In this document: positions 26,501-33,657 of the stretch, piece by piece
How positions within the stretch are numbered: position 1 is the stretch's first letter
Layout: every line of letters begins with the position of its first letter
Assembly (NCBI GenBank): GCA_963724535.1
Contig: CAVRVD010000002.1
Span: 124,001-188,000, forward strand
Length of the DNA stretch: 64,000 bases
DNA from: JADJPO01 sp963724535
GTDB lineage: Bacteria > Actinomycetota > Actinomycetes > Actinomycetales > Kineosporiaceae
Reading direction: 5' to 3'
Made by a program: the position numbers and the translations under genes
The notes under the pieces: model-generated
Database searches by the model: none
What the model was told of the DNA's origin: nothing
Seen by the model: the letters and a program-made list of their open reading frames with translations, nothing else

Positions 26501-27066
26501 GGTGGCTGGATCACCGTGTACGGGTCGCCGTGGCGGTTGCCGGGGCGCTGTCGGCCGGCGCGGCCGGACTGCTGCGGGCCGCCGGGCCGCTGGCCGACGA
26601 GTGGGCCGGGCTGAGCGGGGCGACCTGGCGACAGGTCGAGGTGTGGACGCTGCCGGCCGCCGCCGTCCTGCTGGTCGCGGGTGTGCTCTGGCTGCGGGCC
26701 GATGCCCAACAACGGTCCTGGCGGCCGCTGGCGCCGGGGATCGTGGTGTTGCTCGGGCCGTCGCTGCTGGCCGTCCTCGACGGCCGCCCGGTGTGGCGGG
26801 TCGGGCTGGTTGCCGTCCTGGCCGGAGCAATCGTGGCGGTGGGGGCGATGCAGCGGCTGCAGGCGCCGGTACTGCTCGGCGCCGCAGCCCTGGCCGTGCA
26901 CGCCGTCGCCCAGTTGGCGCCGTGGGTGGCCCGGGTGATCTCTGGAGGACCCCGCTGGGTTCCGTTGGCTGTGGTCGGGCTGGCTCTGCTCGTGCTCGGC
27001 GCCACCTACGAGAAGCGGTTGCGCGAGCTGCGAATGCTCCAGGTCCGGGTCGCTTCGCTTCGCTGA
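23521..27066 (+). CDS. Giant multi-pass membrane protein with N-terminal zinc ribbon (SCO7613-like)
   Basis: 1181 residues. A zinc ribbon (CPVCGAALTSPLCGRCGVDL, ~38-57) and a helical segment are followed by a linker with the unit PPLTA repeated (exact 15-bp DNA repeats at 23836-23880). Then come about 30 hydrophobic helices almost without loops to residue ~1165, ending with a basic tail. This layout matches the large actinobacterial SCO7613-type membrane proteins of unknown function. The zinc ribbon would be cytosolic. GTG-rich, strongly biased GC3 coding supports it over the long antisense frames. RBS GAGGGGGCAGC precedes the ATG. Confidence 0.88.
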   Translation: MDSDGLGGDALDPGTGQGRVPPGPGPAAKDLLDASRCPVCGAALTSPLCGRCGVDLSGSDGARLWEVSQEAARLLTERAQLLDRLAATAEHRRRGVAAAPASATSPPLTAPPLTAPPLTAPSLSASSGPADAVAAPFPPPATVAPSLLARIGVQGLLVSLGALLVAVAGIVFLVFAWDRLSLGGRALVVAALTLAAMAGAAWLRPRLPETAEGVGAIATVLVIGDAWAVRATGLFGADRWTALGYTALAAAGCSVVLLAWAVLGRVRVGSLVGSVLAPLAVVLGGVRASSSDVLDHAAVAGLGLLAASALTAAGALAPDHWRAERRLLRWVGVGAWLLAVLGLPVWMVGGAGVAVLVPVGAAAVAVLHLSVHLSVPAPPSTSGRGWSFGAGAALALAVVPGAWWLVDRPGVGGEPMLAAVPVGAAAVALLVRATCGRGRVLEQMSHAWSVRGARGIAVLAAVPAAAVLVLAVQAVLDAAVRPWRSAVADPLAQALPALDRLVLDSAVPGWAAAGLVGAGAVLLLGRPVRWALPAVPMVAAGLLLAPLAPRLPLGAAAGILVALGLAAGVLGRRAVLQPPGWLPVGTWRSVLVGQTAIGLAAAALAVAVPLSWTARLLSVPVTLLAATAALMAAVRLRPVLPERYVAALPGLVVIGVAGAATGVGALPAMVRGSGVARQDLLDARAAGVAAVLLGAVLAGLPGPAGAAVDFTRERAAGFLTALGVAAVPVAMVVSGEATSWGSGARGPGQASAWALLTCAAFLLLVVVAALHPVRPDAPAGELAPLLGAALVPVAVVVTAAAPQLARFGADWRDVRLYAAGAVMVCALLLSALGVLSQRRQGGPAPDRRVLAAELGTAVPLLVLCLPLLSAEPRTDRQVWLVPMLLGVAATALALPPGRRLVAWLGLALLSASNALRLLAGGVETVEAYTLPPALALLAVTALRLRLVRGTDVRSTLLPGLSLVALPSLAAVPTGAWQRPAALIALGGLAVVANRWLDHRVRVAVAVAGALSAGAAGLLRAAGPLADEWAGLSGATWRQVEVWTLPAAAVLLVAGVLWLRADAQQRSWRPLAPGIVVLLGPSLLAVLDGRPVWRVGLVAVLAGAIVAVGAMQRLQAPVLLGAAALAVHAVAQLAPWVARVISGGPRWVPLAVVGLALLVLGATYEKRLRELRMLQVRVASLR

Positions 27067-27090
27067 CCCCTCGGCCGCCCCCTCTCCAAT

Positions 27091-27140
27091 GGGCGCAACG
27101 TCACACAACGCACGTGAGACGGGTGCAACGTCACGCAACG
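27091..27140. repeat. Intergenic repeat, two copies of GCAACGTCAC-type motif
   Basis: GGGCGCAACGTCACACAACG (27091-27110) and GGGTGCAACGTCACGCAACG (27121-27140), starting 24 bases after the stop of the giant membrane protein gene. The same core recurs after the pirin gene and after the ankyrin lipoprotein gene. Confidence 0.8.
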
Positions 27141-27242
27141 ATCGCTCGCGGCGGGCGTGCCCGCCACGAGCCTCAGTGCGCGCGGTCACCTTGGCCCTGG
27201 TCCAGCGGTGCCGAGGCCGAGACCCGGCCGCTGGATAGGGTG

Positions 27243-28820
27243 ATGTGCGTGACCGATCCCGGTGGCCAGGCGGAACCAGGCCGCGGCGTCGCCGTGGCAG
27301 CGCCCAACGACGTGGCAGCCGCGGCCGGTGTGGGCGTGGCGGTCGACGGCGGCACCGCCGTCGACGCCGCCGTGGCCGCCGCGATCACCACCATGGTCAC
27401 TGAACCCGGCCTCGTGTCGCTCAGCGCGGGTGGGTACGTCACCGTGCAGCCCGCAGGGGGTGAGCCGGTCACCGTCGACGGCGGGGTGGAGATGCCTGGT
27501 CGGGGTCTGCCCGATGAGCGGTTCGGCCAAGCATTGTGGGACGTCTCGACGCCGTACGGCGGAGGCACCACGATGACCATCGGACCCGGGTCGGTGGCCA
27601 TCCCGGGGGCGCTGAAGGCGTTGGACGAGGCTTGGCAGCGCTTCGGGTCACTGCCATGGGGCCGGTTGCTCGCACCCGCAGTGCACGCTGCCGAGGGCTT
27701 CCCGATGGGCAGCGCTTCGCACTACTACTTGTCCTACGTCCACGACTGCATCTTCGGATGGCACCCTGACGGCCGCACCGCCGTGCACGACCCGGACGGT
27801 CGGGTGTGGCCCCTGGGGGCGCACGTTGTGGTGCCCCACCTGGCCGACACCGTCAGGCAGCTCGCCGAGCAGGGCGCCGAGGCGATGTACGGCGGCGACC
27901 TGGGCCGGGCGATCGCCGATGCCGTGAGCGGCGCAGGTGGCATCCTGACTCGCGTCGACCTGGCGGAGTACCGGGCGGTGGTGCGGCCGGCGCTCACCGT
28001 GCAGGCCGGCGCGTGGCGGCTCGCCACCAACCCCCCGCCGGCGGCGGGCGGTGTCGCCGTGGCTGCGTTGCTGGCCCTGCTGGAGGGAATGCCGCAGGGC
28101 GACACGTGGTCACCGGCAGAGCTGCGGGCGCTGGCGCGGGGACAGGCGATGGTGCTGGGGGCCGGGCTGGCTGACCCGGAGACCGAGGAGGAGCGCCGTG
28201 ACCGGGCCCAGCAACTGCTGGCCTCGGTGTCGCGGGGAGGGCGGCTGGCGTTGACCTCGCCGAGCACTGCGACCGTCTCGGTGGTGGACGCCGCCGGTGG
28301 CGCCTGCGCCGTCACCGTGTCCTCCGGCTACGGCTCAGGGTTCGCCGTCCCGGGAACCGGGGTGCTGATGAACAACTGCCTGGGCGAACAGGAACTCGTC
28401 ACCAGCGGACCGCACAGCCCGCGGCCCGGGACCCGTCTGACCTCGAACATGGCGCCGACAGTGGGCTTGCGTGCCCCCGACGGGGCGGTGCTGGCCATCG
28501 GCTCTCCGGGTTCGGACCGGATTCCCACCGCGATCGCACAGGCGTTGGCTCTGTTCGCCGGTGAGCGGCTGGACCTGCACGAAGCGATTGCGCATCCGCG
28601 CATGCACGTGCGGGTGCGTCCCCAGGAGGACCCGCCGATGCTGATCGACCACGAGGAGGACCTGCCGGTGCCCGACGACATCGCCCTGCCGCGGCGGAGT
28701 ATGCCGGCGCACTCGATGTACTTCGGTGGGGTCAACGCTGCGCTATGGACACCAGCGCTCGGGCTGCTCGCCTCCGGGGACCCGCGTCGCGCCGGCGCCG
28801 TGGCTGTCAGCGCTGGGTGA
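27243..28820 (+). CDS. Gamma-glutamyltransferase family protein (YwrD-like)
   Basis: 525 residues from the ATG at 27243 (a GTG at 27249 is an alternative). N-terminal nucleophile hydrolase: a large-subunit part with AVDAAVAAAITTMVTEPGL and NPPPAAGG, and a self-cleavage site at STATVSVVDAAGG, where Thr342 aligns with the catalytic Thr of the TTHxSVVD motif. The His usual after the Thr pair is replaced (TAT for TTH). YGSGFAVPGTGVLMNN is the conserved block behind it. No signal peptide, so cytosolic like YwrD. It would hydrolyse gamma-glutamyl compounds. Confidence 0.87.
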   Translation: MCVTDPGGQAEPGRGVAVAAPNDVAAAAGVGVAVDGGTAVDAAVAAAITTMVTEPGLVSLSAGGYVTVQPAGGEPVTVDGGVEMPGRGLPDERFGQALWDVSTPYGGGTTMTIGPGSVAIPGALKALDEAWQRFGSLPWGRLLAPAVHAAEGFPMGSASHYYLSYVHDCIFGWHPDGRTAVHDPDGRVWPLGAHVVVPHLADTVRQLAEQGAEAMYGGDLGRAIADAVSGAGGILTRVDLAEYRAVVRPALTVQAGAWRLATNPPPAAGGVAVAALLALLEGMPQGDTWSPAELRALARGQAMVLGAGLADPETEEERRDRAQQLLASVSRGGRLALTSPSTATVSVVDAAGGACAVTVSSGYGSGFAVPGTGVLMNNCLGEQELVTSGPHSPRPGTRLTSNMAPTVGLRAPDGAVLAIGSPGSDRIPTAIAQALALFAGERLDLHEAIAHPRMHVRVRPQEDPPMLIDHEEDLPVPDDIALPRRSMPAHSMYFGGVNAALWTPALGLLASGDPRRAGAVAVSAG

Positions 28821-28958
28821 CCGGGCACCCCATCGTCGTCCAGCCGGCGCCAGTCCGGGACCTACGGATGCACGTGATGGTGGATGATCACCGATAAGGT
28901 CGGCGCCGCCTCGCTACGCCGGTCGCCGCCCGTTCGCTGCGCAGGGCACGATGGGGCG

Positions 28959-29819
28959 ATGACATCCGGACCTGACCGCCGCCTGTCCGCCGTCCCCGAT
29001 CTCACGCTGTTCGAGGACCCCGACGGGGCGGAGGACCTGGAGATCGAGCTGTCCGGGCTCGACGACCTGACTCCGGTCGAGCTGTTCGCACCGCTGGTCG
29101 CCGACGCCGAGCGGGAGATCCGTCGAGCCCGAACCGCGATCGACGCCGAGCTCGCCGCCAGCGGTCTGATCGGCGTTCTCGGCATGGGCATGGCCGAGGC
29201 CCCCGCCCCGCCGGACGTCACACCGGACCAGATGTGCGACGTCCTGCTCGCCCAGCTGGTGGCGCAGTTCGAGGTCGGTGCACGGCCCGCGGGGCTGGCG
29301 ATGCTGCGCGCCCTGAGCGTGGTGGGCCCCGACCTGGTTCGCCCCCTCGCCCACGAGGCGGCAGTGCGGATGGTCGGCGCCGGTGTCAAGGACAGGGCCT
29401 GGGTCAAGCAGATCGGTGCGCCGCGGCCCGGCCGGGCGTGGTGCTACGGCGACATCATGGGTGATCAGGAGGCCCTGACCCTGACCTTCCACTACGGCCG
29501 CCGCGAGCACGCCCTCAACGTGTTGATCGACAACGACCTCGGCGGCGGGATCAAGGACTGCTGGGTCGGTGCGGACGCCGAGCAGGTCTGGCAGCGCGTC
29601 CATCAGGTGGCCGAGGACCCGAGGGCCGAGATCGAGACCCTGCCCTGGCCGCAGGCCGTCGAGCGTCTCGTCGCCGCAGCTGCCGCGCCGCGCTGCGCCG
29701 TCCAGCCAGACCAGCTCGAGGACGTCGCGATGAGCGAGGCGGTGCTACAGGCCCGGTTGGCGTTCCTCGACGGTCAGATCCGCCGTCCCGACCTGGCCTT
29801 CGGCGACCCACCCCGCTGA
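28959..29819 (+). CDS. Conserved hypothetical protein
   Basis: 286 residues from the ATG at 28959 (overlapping ATG at 28951 is out of frame). I do not recognise a named domain. The N-terminal ~60 residues are acidic. The middle is helical (LLAQLVAQFEVGARPAGLAMLRAL), and a beta-rich core has RAWCYGDIMGDQEALTLTF and NVLIDNDLGGGIKDCWVG. No signal peptide or membrane segment is seen. Composition and codon use match its neighbours, so it is a real gene; it stands alone between the gamma-glutamyltransferase and DUF5302 genes. Confidence 0.75.
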   Translation: MTSGPDRRLSAVPDLTLFEDPDGAEDLEIELSGLDDLTPVELFAPLVADAEREIRRARTAIDAELAASGLIGVLGMGMAEAPAPPDVTPDQMCDVLLAQLVAQFEVGARPAGLAMLRALSVVGPDLVRPLAHEAAVRMVGAGVKDRAWVKQIGAPRPGRAWCYGDIMGDQEALTLTFHYGRREHALNVLIDNDLGGGIKDCWVGADAEQVWQRVHQVAEDPRAEIETLPWPQAVERLVAAAAAPRCAVQPDQLEDVAMSEAVLQARLAFLDGQIRRPDLAFGDPPR

Positions 29820-29863
29820 CCCGGCTCCTCGCCGTCGGGCCGGGGCCAGGGAGGCGGGCGCGC

Positions 29864-30091
29864 TCAGCCGGACTTGCGGCGGAACGCGCGCTGTGGCTTG
29901 GCCGGCGCCGAGTGCGGAGCCCGGGCCTTGGGGTCAGCTGAGCCGCTCTGGCCGCGATGACCGAACTTCTTGCGCTCCAGCGCCTCCCGGAACTTGCGCC
30001 GGGCGGAGTCCTGCTCGCTCTCGGTGCCCTCCGGGGTGTCCGGCGGTGTAGCTGGCTCGCTGTCAGCCGGACCGTTGTCGGTGTCACTCAT
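29864..30091 (-). CDS. DUF5302 family small protein
   Basis: 75 residues, ATG at 30091. An acidic, disordered first half is followed by ARRKFREALERKKF, the conserved core of DUF5302, and a basic Lys/Arg/Ala/Pro tail. These small actinobacterial proteins have no known function. The Arg/Lys-rich end could contact nucleic acid. It follows the YciO/Sua5 gene by 52 bases on the same strand. Confidence 0.85.
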   Translation of the reverse strand: MSDTDNGPADSEPATPPDTPEGTESEQDSARRKFREALERKKFGHRGQSGSADPKARAPHSAPAKPQRAFRRKSG

Positions 30092-30143
30092 GGGTCCATC
30101 GTGGACCACGTCCGGGTCGCGGGCCAACGACGTACCCCTGGCC

Positions 30144-30764
30144 TCAGCTGAACGGCGCGGGATCTCCCGCCCCAACCCGCAGCACCTCCGGCGCCCCCTC
30201 GGAGAAGTCGATCACAGTGGTCGGCTCGGTGCCGCACTCCCCGGAGTCGATGACCGCGTCCACGACGTGGTCGAGGGCCTCCTTGACCAGCCAACCGTCG
30301 GTCAGCGGCTCGTCCTCACCCGGAAGCAGCAGGCTCGAGGTGACCATCGGCTCGCCGAGTTCGGTGAGCAGGGCCAGAGCCACCGGGTGGTCCGGGATCC
30401 GGACGCCGACCGTGCGCTTCTTCGGGTGCAGTAGCCTGCGCGGCACCTCCTTCGTGGCGGGCAGGATGAACGTGTAGCTGCCGGGGGTCACCGCCTTGAT
30501 CGCCCGGAACACGTGGTTGTCCACCTGCACCAGCTGTCCCAACTGCGCGAAGTCCCTGCACAGCAGGGTGAAGTGGTGCTTGTCGTTGAGGTGGCGGATC
30601 CGCAGGATCCGTTCCTTGCCCTCGGCGTTGCCGAGCGAGCAGCCCAGGGCGAAGACCGAGTCGGTGGGGTAGGCGATGAGCCCGCCGTTCCGGACGATCT
30701 GCACCGCCTGCACGATCGCCCGTGGCTGCGGGTCCTGTGGATGGACGTCGAAGTAGCGAGCCAC
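30144..30764 (-). CDS. YciO/Sua5/YrdC-type L-threonylcarbamoyladenylate synthase
   Basis: 206 residues covering a single YrdC domain. Motifs include LIAYPTDSVFALGCSLGN, RIRHLNDKHHFTLLCRDF and PGSYTFILPATKEVPRRLLHPKKRTVGVRIPDH. Family members condense threonine, bicarbonate and ATP for t6A tRNA modification. The closest match is the YciO subgroup (KHHFTLLCRD), whose in vivo role is less settled. It may therefore not be the main TsaC. Same strand as DUF5302. Confidence 0.9.
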   Translation of the reverse strand: MARYFDVHPQDPQPRAIVQAVQIVRNGGLIAYPTDSVFALGCSLGNAEGKERILRIRHLNDKHHFTLLCRDFAQLGQLVQVDNHVFRAIKAVTPGSYTFILPATKEVPRRLLHPKKRTVGVRIPDHPVALALLTELGEPMVTSSLLLPGEDEPLTDGWLVKEALDHVVDAVIDSGECGTEPTTVIDFSEGAPEVLRVGAGDPAPFS

Positions 30765-30882
30765 GCGTCGAGCCTAGACCCGCCCGGATATGGGACGGAC
30801 GAGTTCGGACCGGCCGCGCGAACCACTGGGCGGGTTGCAGTGGCCACCGCCCAACGACGCGCCGATCGTGAGTCTGAGGACC

Positions 30883-30972
30883 CCGATAGAGCCGGGGATT
30901 CACCACAACCCCTAGGAGAGCCGTCCACGCGGCCGCCAAAGCCACTTTGTGGTGAATCCCCGCCCCTATCGG
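30883..30972. repeat. Long hairpin element, copy 1
   Basis: Nested inverted repeat: outer arms CCGATAG (30883-30889) and CTATCGG (30966-30972), then 4-base bulges on each side, then inner 15-bp arms GGGGATTCACCACAA (30894-30908) and its exact complement (30947-30961) around a 38-base loop. It lies in the 264-base divergent gap between the YciO gene and the pirin gene. The arms are shared with the element at 51900-51977. Confidence 0.85.
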
Positions 30973-31028
30973 CGGCGGCGATCCGTCGTCAGGTGGCCCC
31001 GCAGGTAGGGGATGTCAGACTCGGAAGG

Positions 31029-31982
31029 GTGAGTTCCGTCCAGGTCATCGTCCCCCGGGAGGTGCCGCTCGGCGGGCTGCGGGCGATGACGGTGCGCCGC
31101 ACCCTGCCGTCCCGCGACCGGGCGTTCGTCGGTGCGTGGTGCTTCGTCGACCACTACGGCCCGGACGACGTCGCGGCCACCGGCGGCATGGACGTCGCGC
31201 CGCACCCGCACACCGGGCTGCAGACGGTGAGCTGGTTGTTCTCCGGCCAGATCGAGCACCGCGACTCGGCCGGGGTGCACGCGCTGGTGGAAGCCGGGGC
31301 GATGAACCTGATGACCGCTGGTGCCGGGATCTGCCACAGCGAGGTGTCGACGCCGGCGACGACCGTGCTGCACGGGGTGCAGCTGTGGGTGGTGCTGCCC
31401 GCCGCGGCGGCCGACGGCCCGCGCGACTTCCAGCACCACGAGCCGGACGTGATCCGGTTGGCCGCCGGCGCCGGCGAGGTGGAGATGCTCGTCTTCGTCG
31501 GCGAGCTGGCTGGCTCGCACTCACCGGTCCGAACGGCGACGCCCCTGCTGGGCGCGCAGGTCCACCTCTCACCCGGGGCCCGATGGGAGGTGCCGGTCAC
31601 GCCGACCTTCGAGCACGGCGTCCTGGTCGACGCGGGCCGGATCGCCGTCCAGGACACGAGTCTGGAGCGCTCGCAGCTGGGTGTGGTGGCCGCTGGGCCG
31701 CACCGGCTGACCCTGGCCAACCTCGGTGAGCAGCCCGCTCGGGCCCTGCTGCTCGGCGGTGAGCCGTTCACCGAGGAGGTCGTCATGTGGTGGAACTTCA
31801 TCGGCCGCAGTCACGAGGAGATCGAGGCCCACCGGCGTCAGTGGCAGGACGGGGCCGGCGGCGAGGCGGAGCGGTTCGGCCAGGTGCCCGGGTACGCCGG
31901 GGCCACGTCGTGGATCCCGGCGCCGGAGCTGCCGCGGGTCCGGCTGCGGCCGCGAGGCAGGTTGGGCCGTGCTGCTGGCTGA
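31029..31982 (+). CDS. Pirin family protein
   Basis: 317 residues from the GTG at 31029, where GGAAG precedes it; the long upstream open frame crosses the hairpin and is not coding. Two cupin domains: the metal-binding set is H59 and H61 in PHPHTGLQ and H103/E105 in ICHSEVS. The C-terminal cupin ends with MWWNFIGRSHEEI, a pirin signature. Bacterial pirins are iron-binding cytosolic proteins; some have quercetinase activity and some bind metabolic enzymes. The stop is followed directly by a tandem repeat. Confidence 0.92.
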   Translation: MSSVQVIVPREVPLGGLRAMTVRRTLPSRDRAFVGAWCFVDHYGPDDVAATGGMDVAPHPHTGLQTVSWLFSGQIEHRDSAGVHALVEAGAMNLMTAGAGICHSEVSTPATTVLHGVQLWVVLPAAAADGPRDFQHHEPDVIRLAAGAGEVEMLVFVGELAGSHSPVRTATPLLGAQVHLSPGARWEVPVTPTFEHGVLVDAGRIAVQDTSLERSQLGVVAAGPHRLTLANLGEQPARALLLGGEPFTEEVVMWWNFIGRSHEEIEAHRRQWQDGAGGEAERFGQVPGYAGATSWIPAPELPRVRLRPRGRLGRAAG

Positions 31983-32042
31983 CCGTCCTGTGGGCGCAAC
32001 GTCACACAGCGCCCGTCCTGTGGGCGCAACGTCACACAGCGC
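31983..32042. repeat. Exact 30-bp tandem repeat carrying GCAACGTCACACAGCGC
   Basis: Two perfect 30-base units (31983-32012 and 32013-32042), each with GGGCGCAACGTCACACAGCG, begin one base after the pirin stop. The core is the same as at 27091-27140 and 37958-37974. Confidence 0.9.
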
Positions 32043-32090
32043 ACGGCAGTGAGACCCCATAACGTGCGCGCCCAGTGCGACACTCCGAAG

Positions 32091-33548
32091 GTGACCGACT
32101 CCCTGCTGTGGCAATGGGACGCCCACCAGGTCGCCGCTGCCACCCGATCCGGCGAGGTCAGCTGCACCGAGGTGACCCGCTCCGTCCTCGACCGGATTGC
32201 CGAGGTCAACCCGCGCCTGAACGCGATCACCCTTGACCTCGCCGAGTCAGCGCTGGCCCGGGCCGAAGACCTCGACACCGCTCACGCCACCGGGCGCCTC
32301 GACGAGCTCGGCCCGCTGCACGGGGTACCGGTGACGATCAAGGACAATGTTGACGTCGCCGGCCAGCGCACCCCGAACGGCCTGCCCGGGCTGGCCGGAC
32401 TGATCGCCCCAGCCGACTCACCGGTCACGGCCAGCCTGCTCGCCGCGGGCTGTGTCGTGGTCGGTCGCACCAACACCCCCGAGGTGTCGATGCGACCGAC
32501 CACCGACAACCCGCTGTACGGGCTCACCGTCAACCCCTGGGACGACGTCACCTCCTGCGGCGGGTCCTCCGGCGGCGCCGGGGTCGCGGTGGCCGCTGGG
32601 ATGGGCGCGCTCGGTCACGGCAACGACATCGGCGGCTCGGTGCGCATCCCGGCGCTGCACTGCGGCCTGCCCGGCATCAAGCCAACCCAGGGCCGGGTGC
32701 CGGCCTACCTGCCCTCGGCCCCGGTCGAGCGCGGCACCGTCGCCCAGCTGATGTCGGTGCAGGGAGTTCTCGCCCGGACGGTCGCCGATGTCCGGGCGGG
32801 CCTGGCCGCGATGTCGGCCCGCGACGTCCGCGACCCGTGGTGGGTGCCCGCGCCGCTGGGCGGGCCGCCGCTGCCGCGCCGGGCCGCCGTCCTGCGCGGT
32901 CTGGACGGCGCCCGCACGGCGCCGCCGGTGCTCGCCGCCATCGAGACCGCGGCGACGGTGCTGGCCCGGGCCGGCTACGAGGTCGTCGAGGTCACCGAGG
33001 TGCAGACCCCCGGCATCACCCGGGTTGCCGAGCTCGCCTTCCGATTGCTGATGGCCGACCTCAACCACCAGCTCGGGCCGGTGCTGGACCGCCTCGGCAG
33101 CGAGCAGATGCGGGAGTACTGGCGGGTGATGGGTGAGCTCGCCGAGCCGTACGCCACCCTCGGCGAATACGTCGACGATCTGGCCCGCCGGACGACTCTG
33201 GTGCGCGACTGGCTGAGGTTCCTCGAGGACCACCCGGTGCTGGTCCTGCCCGAGCTGCTTGATGGGTTGCTCATGGTCGGGCAGGACGTGCGCAGCCGGG
33301 ACGAGACCCTGGCCATCTGGCACTCGCTGCGACCCAGCATCGCGGTCAACCTGCTGGGGCTGCCCGCCGCCTTCGCCCCGACCGGCCTGGACGGTGGCGG
33401 CGAGCAGGGCACCGCGGCACTGCCCAACGGCGTCCAGATCATGGCCTCCCGGTACCGCGAGGACGTCGCGTTGGACGCCGCGCAGGTGATACAGGACGCC
33501 GTCGGGTCGCTCGCGCCGCGACTGTGGGGCGGGCAGAGCGCCGTCTGA
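32091..33548 (+). CDS. Amidase (amidase-signature family)
   Basis: 485 residues from the GTG at 32091, just downstream of the tandem repeat; the in-frame GTG at 32049 lies next to the repeat and is less likely. The catalytic triad is visible: Lys84 in PVTIKDNVDV, the cis-Ser in SCGGSSGGAG (~155-164) and nucleophile Ser183 in NDIGGSVRIPA. Enzymes of this family hydrolyse amides in the cytosol; substrates range widely. GatA is unlikely because no gatB/C is nearby and the C-terminal part differs. Monocistronic. Confidence 0.9.
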   Translation: MTDSLLWQWDAHQVAAATRSGEVSCTEVTRSVLDRIAEVNPRLNAITLDLAESALARAEDLDTAHATGRLDELGPLHGVPVTIKDNVDVAGQRTPNGLPGLAGLIAPADSPVTASLLAAGCVVVGRTNTPEVSMRPTTDNPLYGLTVNPWDDVTSCGGSSGGAGVAVAAGMGALGHGNDIGGSVRIPALHCGLPGIKPTQGRVPAYLPSAPVERGTVAQLMSVQGVLARTVADVRAGLAAMSARDVRDPWWVPAPLGGPPLPRRAAVLRGLDGARTAPPVLAAIETAATVLARAGYEVVEVTEVQTPGITRVAELAFRLLMADLNHQLGPVLDRLGSEQMREYWRVMGELAEPYATLGEYVDDLARRTTLVRDWLRFLEDHPVLVLPELLDGLLMVGQDVRSRDETLAIWHSLRPSIAVNLLGLPAAFAPTGLDGGGEQGTAALPNGVQIMASRYREDVALDAAQVIQDAVGSLAPRLWGGQSAV

Positions 33549-33657
33549 GCCGGGTGGCCGAGCCGGAGCCGCTGAGCGGAGTGGGGCGCGTGGGGCTCGG
33601 CCCTGTCTGCGTGACTCAACCCCACACGGCCCGGACGCGATCGGGCAGGATCGTCAG

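Noticed and set aside
26109..27242. Upstream extension of the gamma-glutamyltransferase frame
   Set aside because: Out of frame with the membrane protein gene and without family similarity; it crosses the intergenic repeat.
31983..32042. CRISPR array
   Set aside because: Only two directly adjacent units with no spacers.
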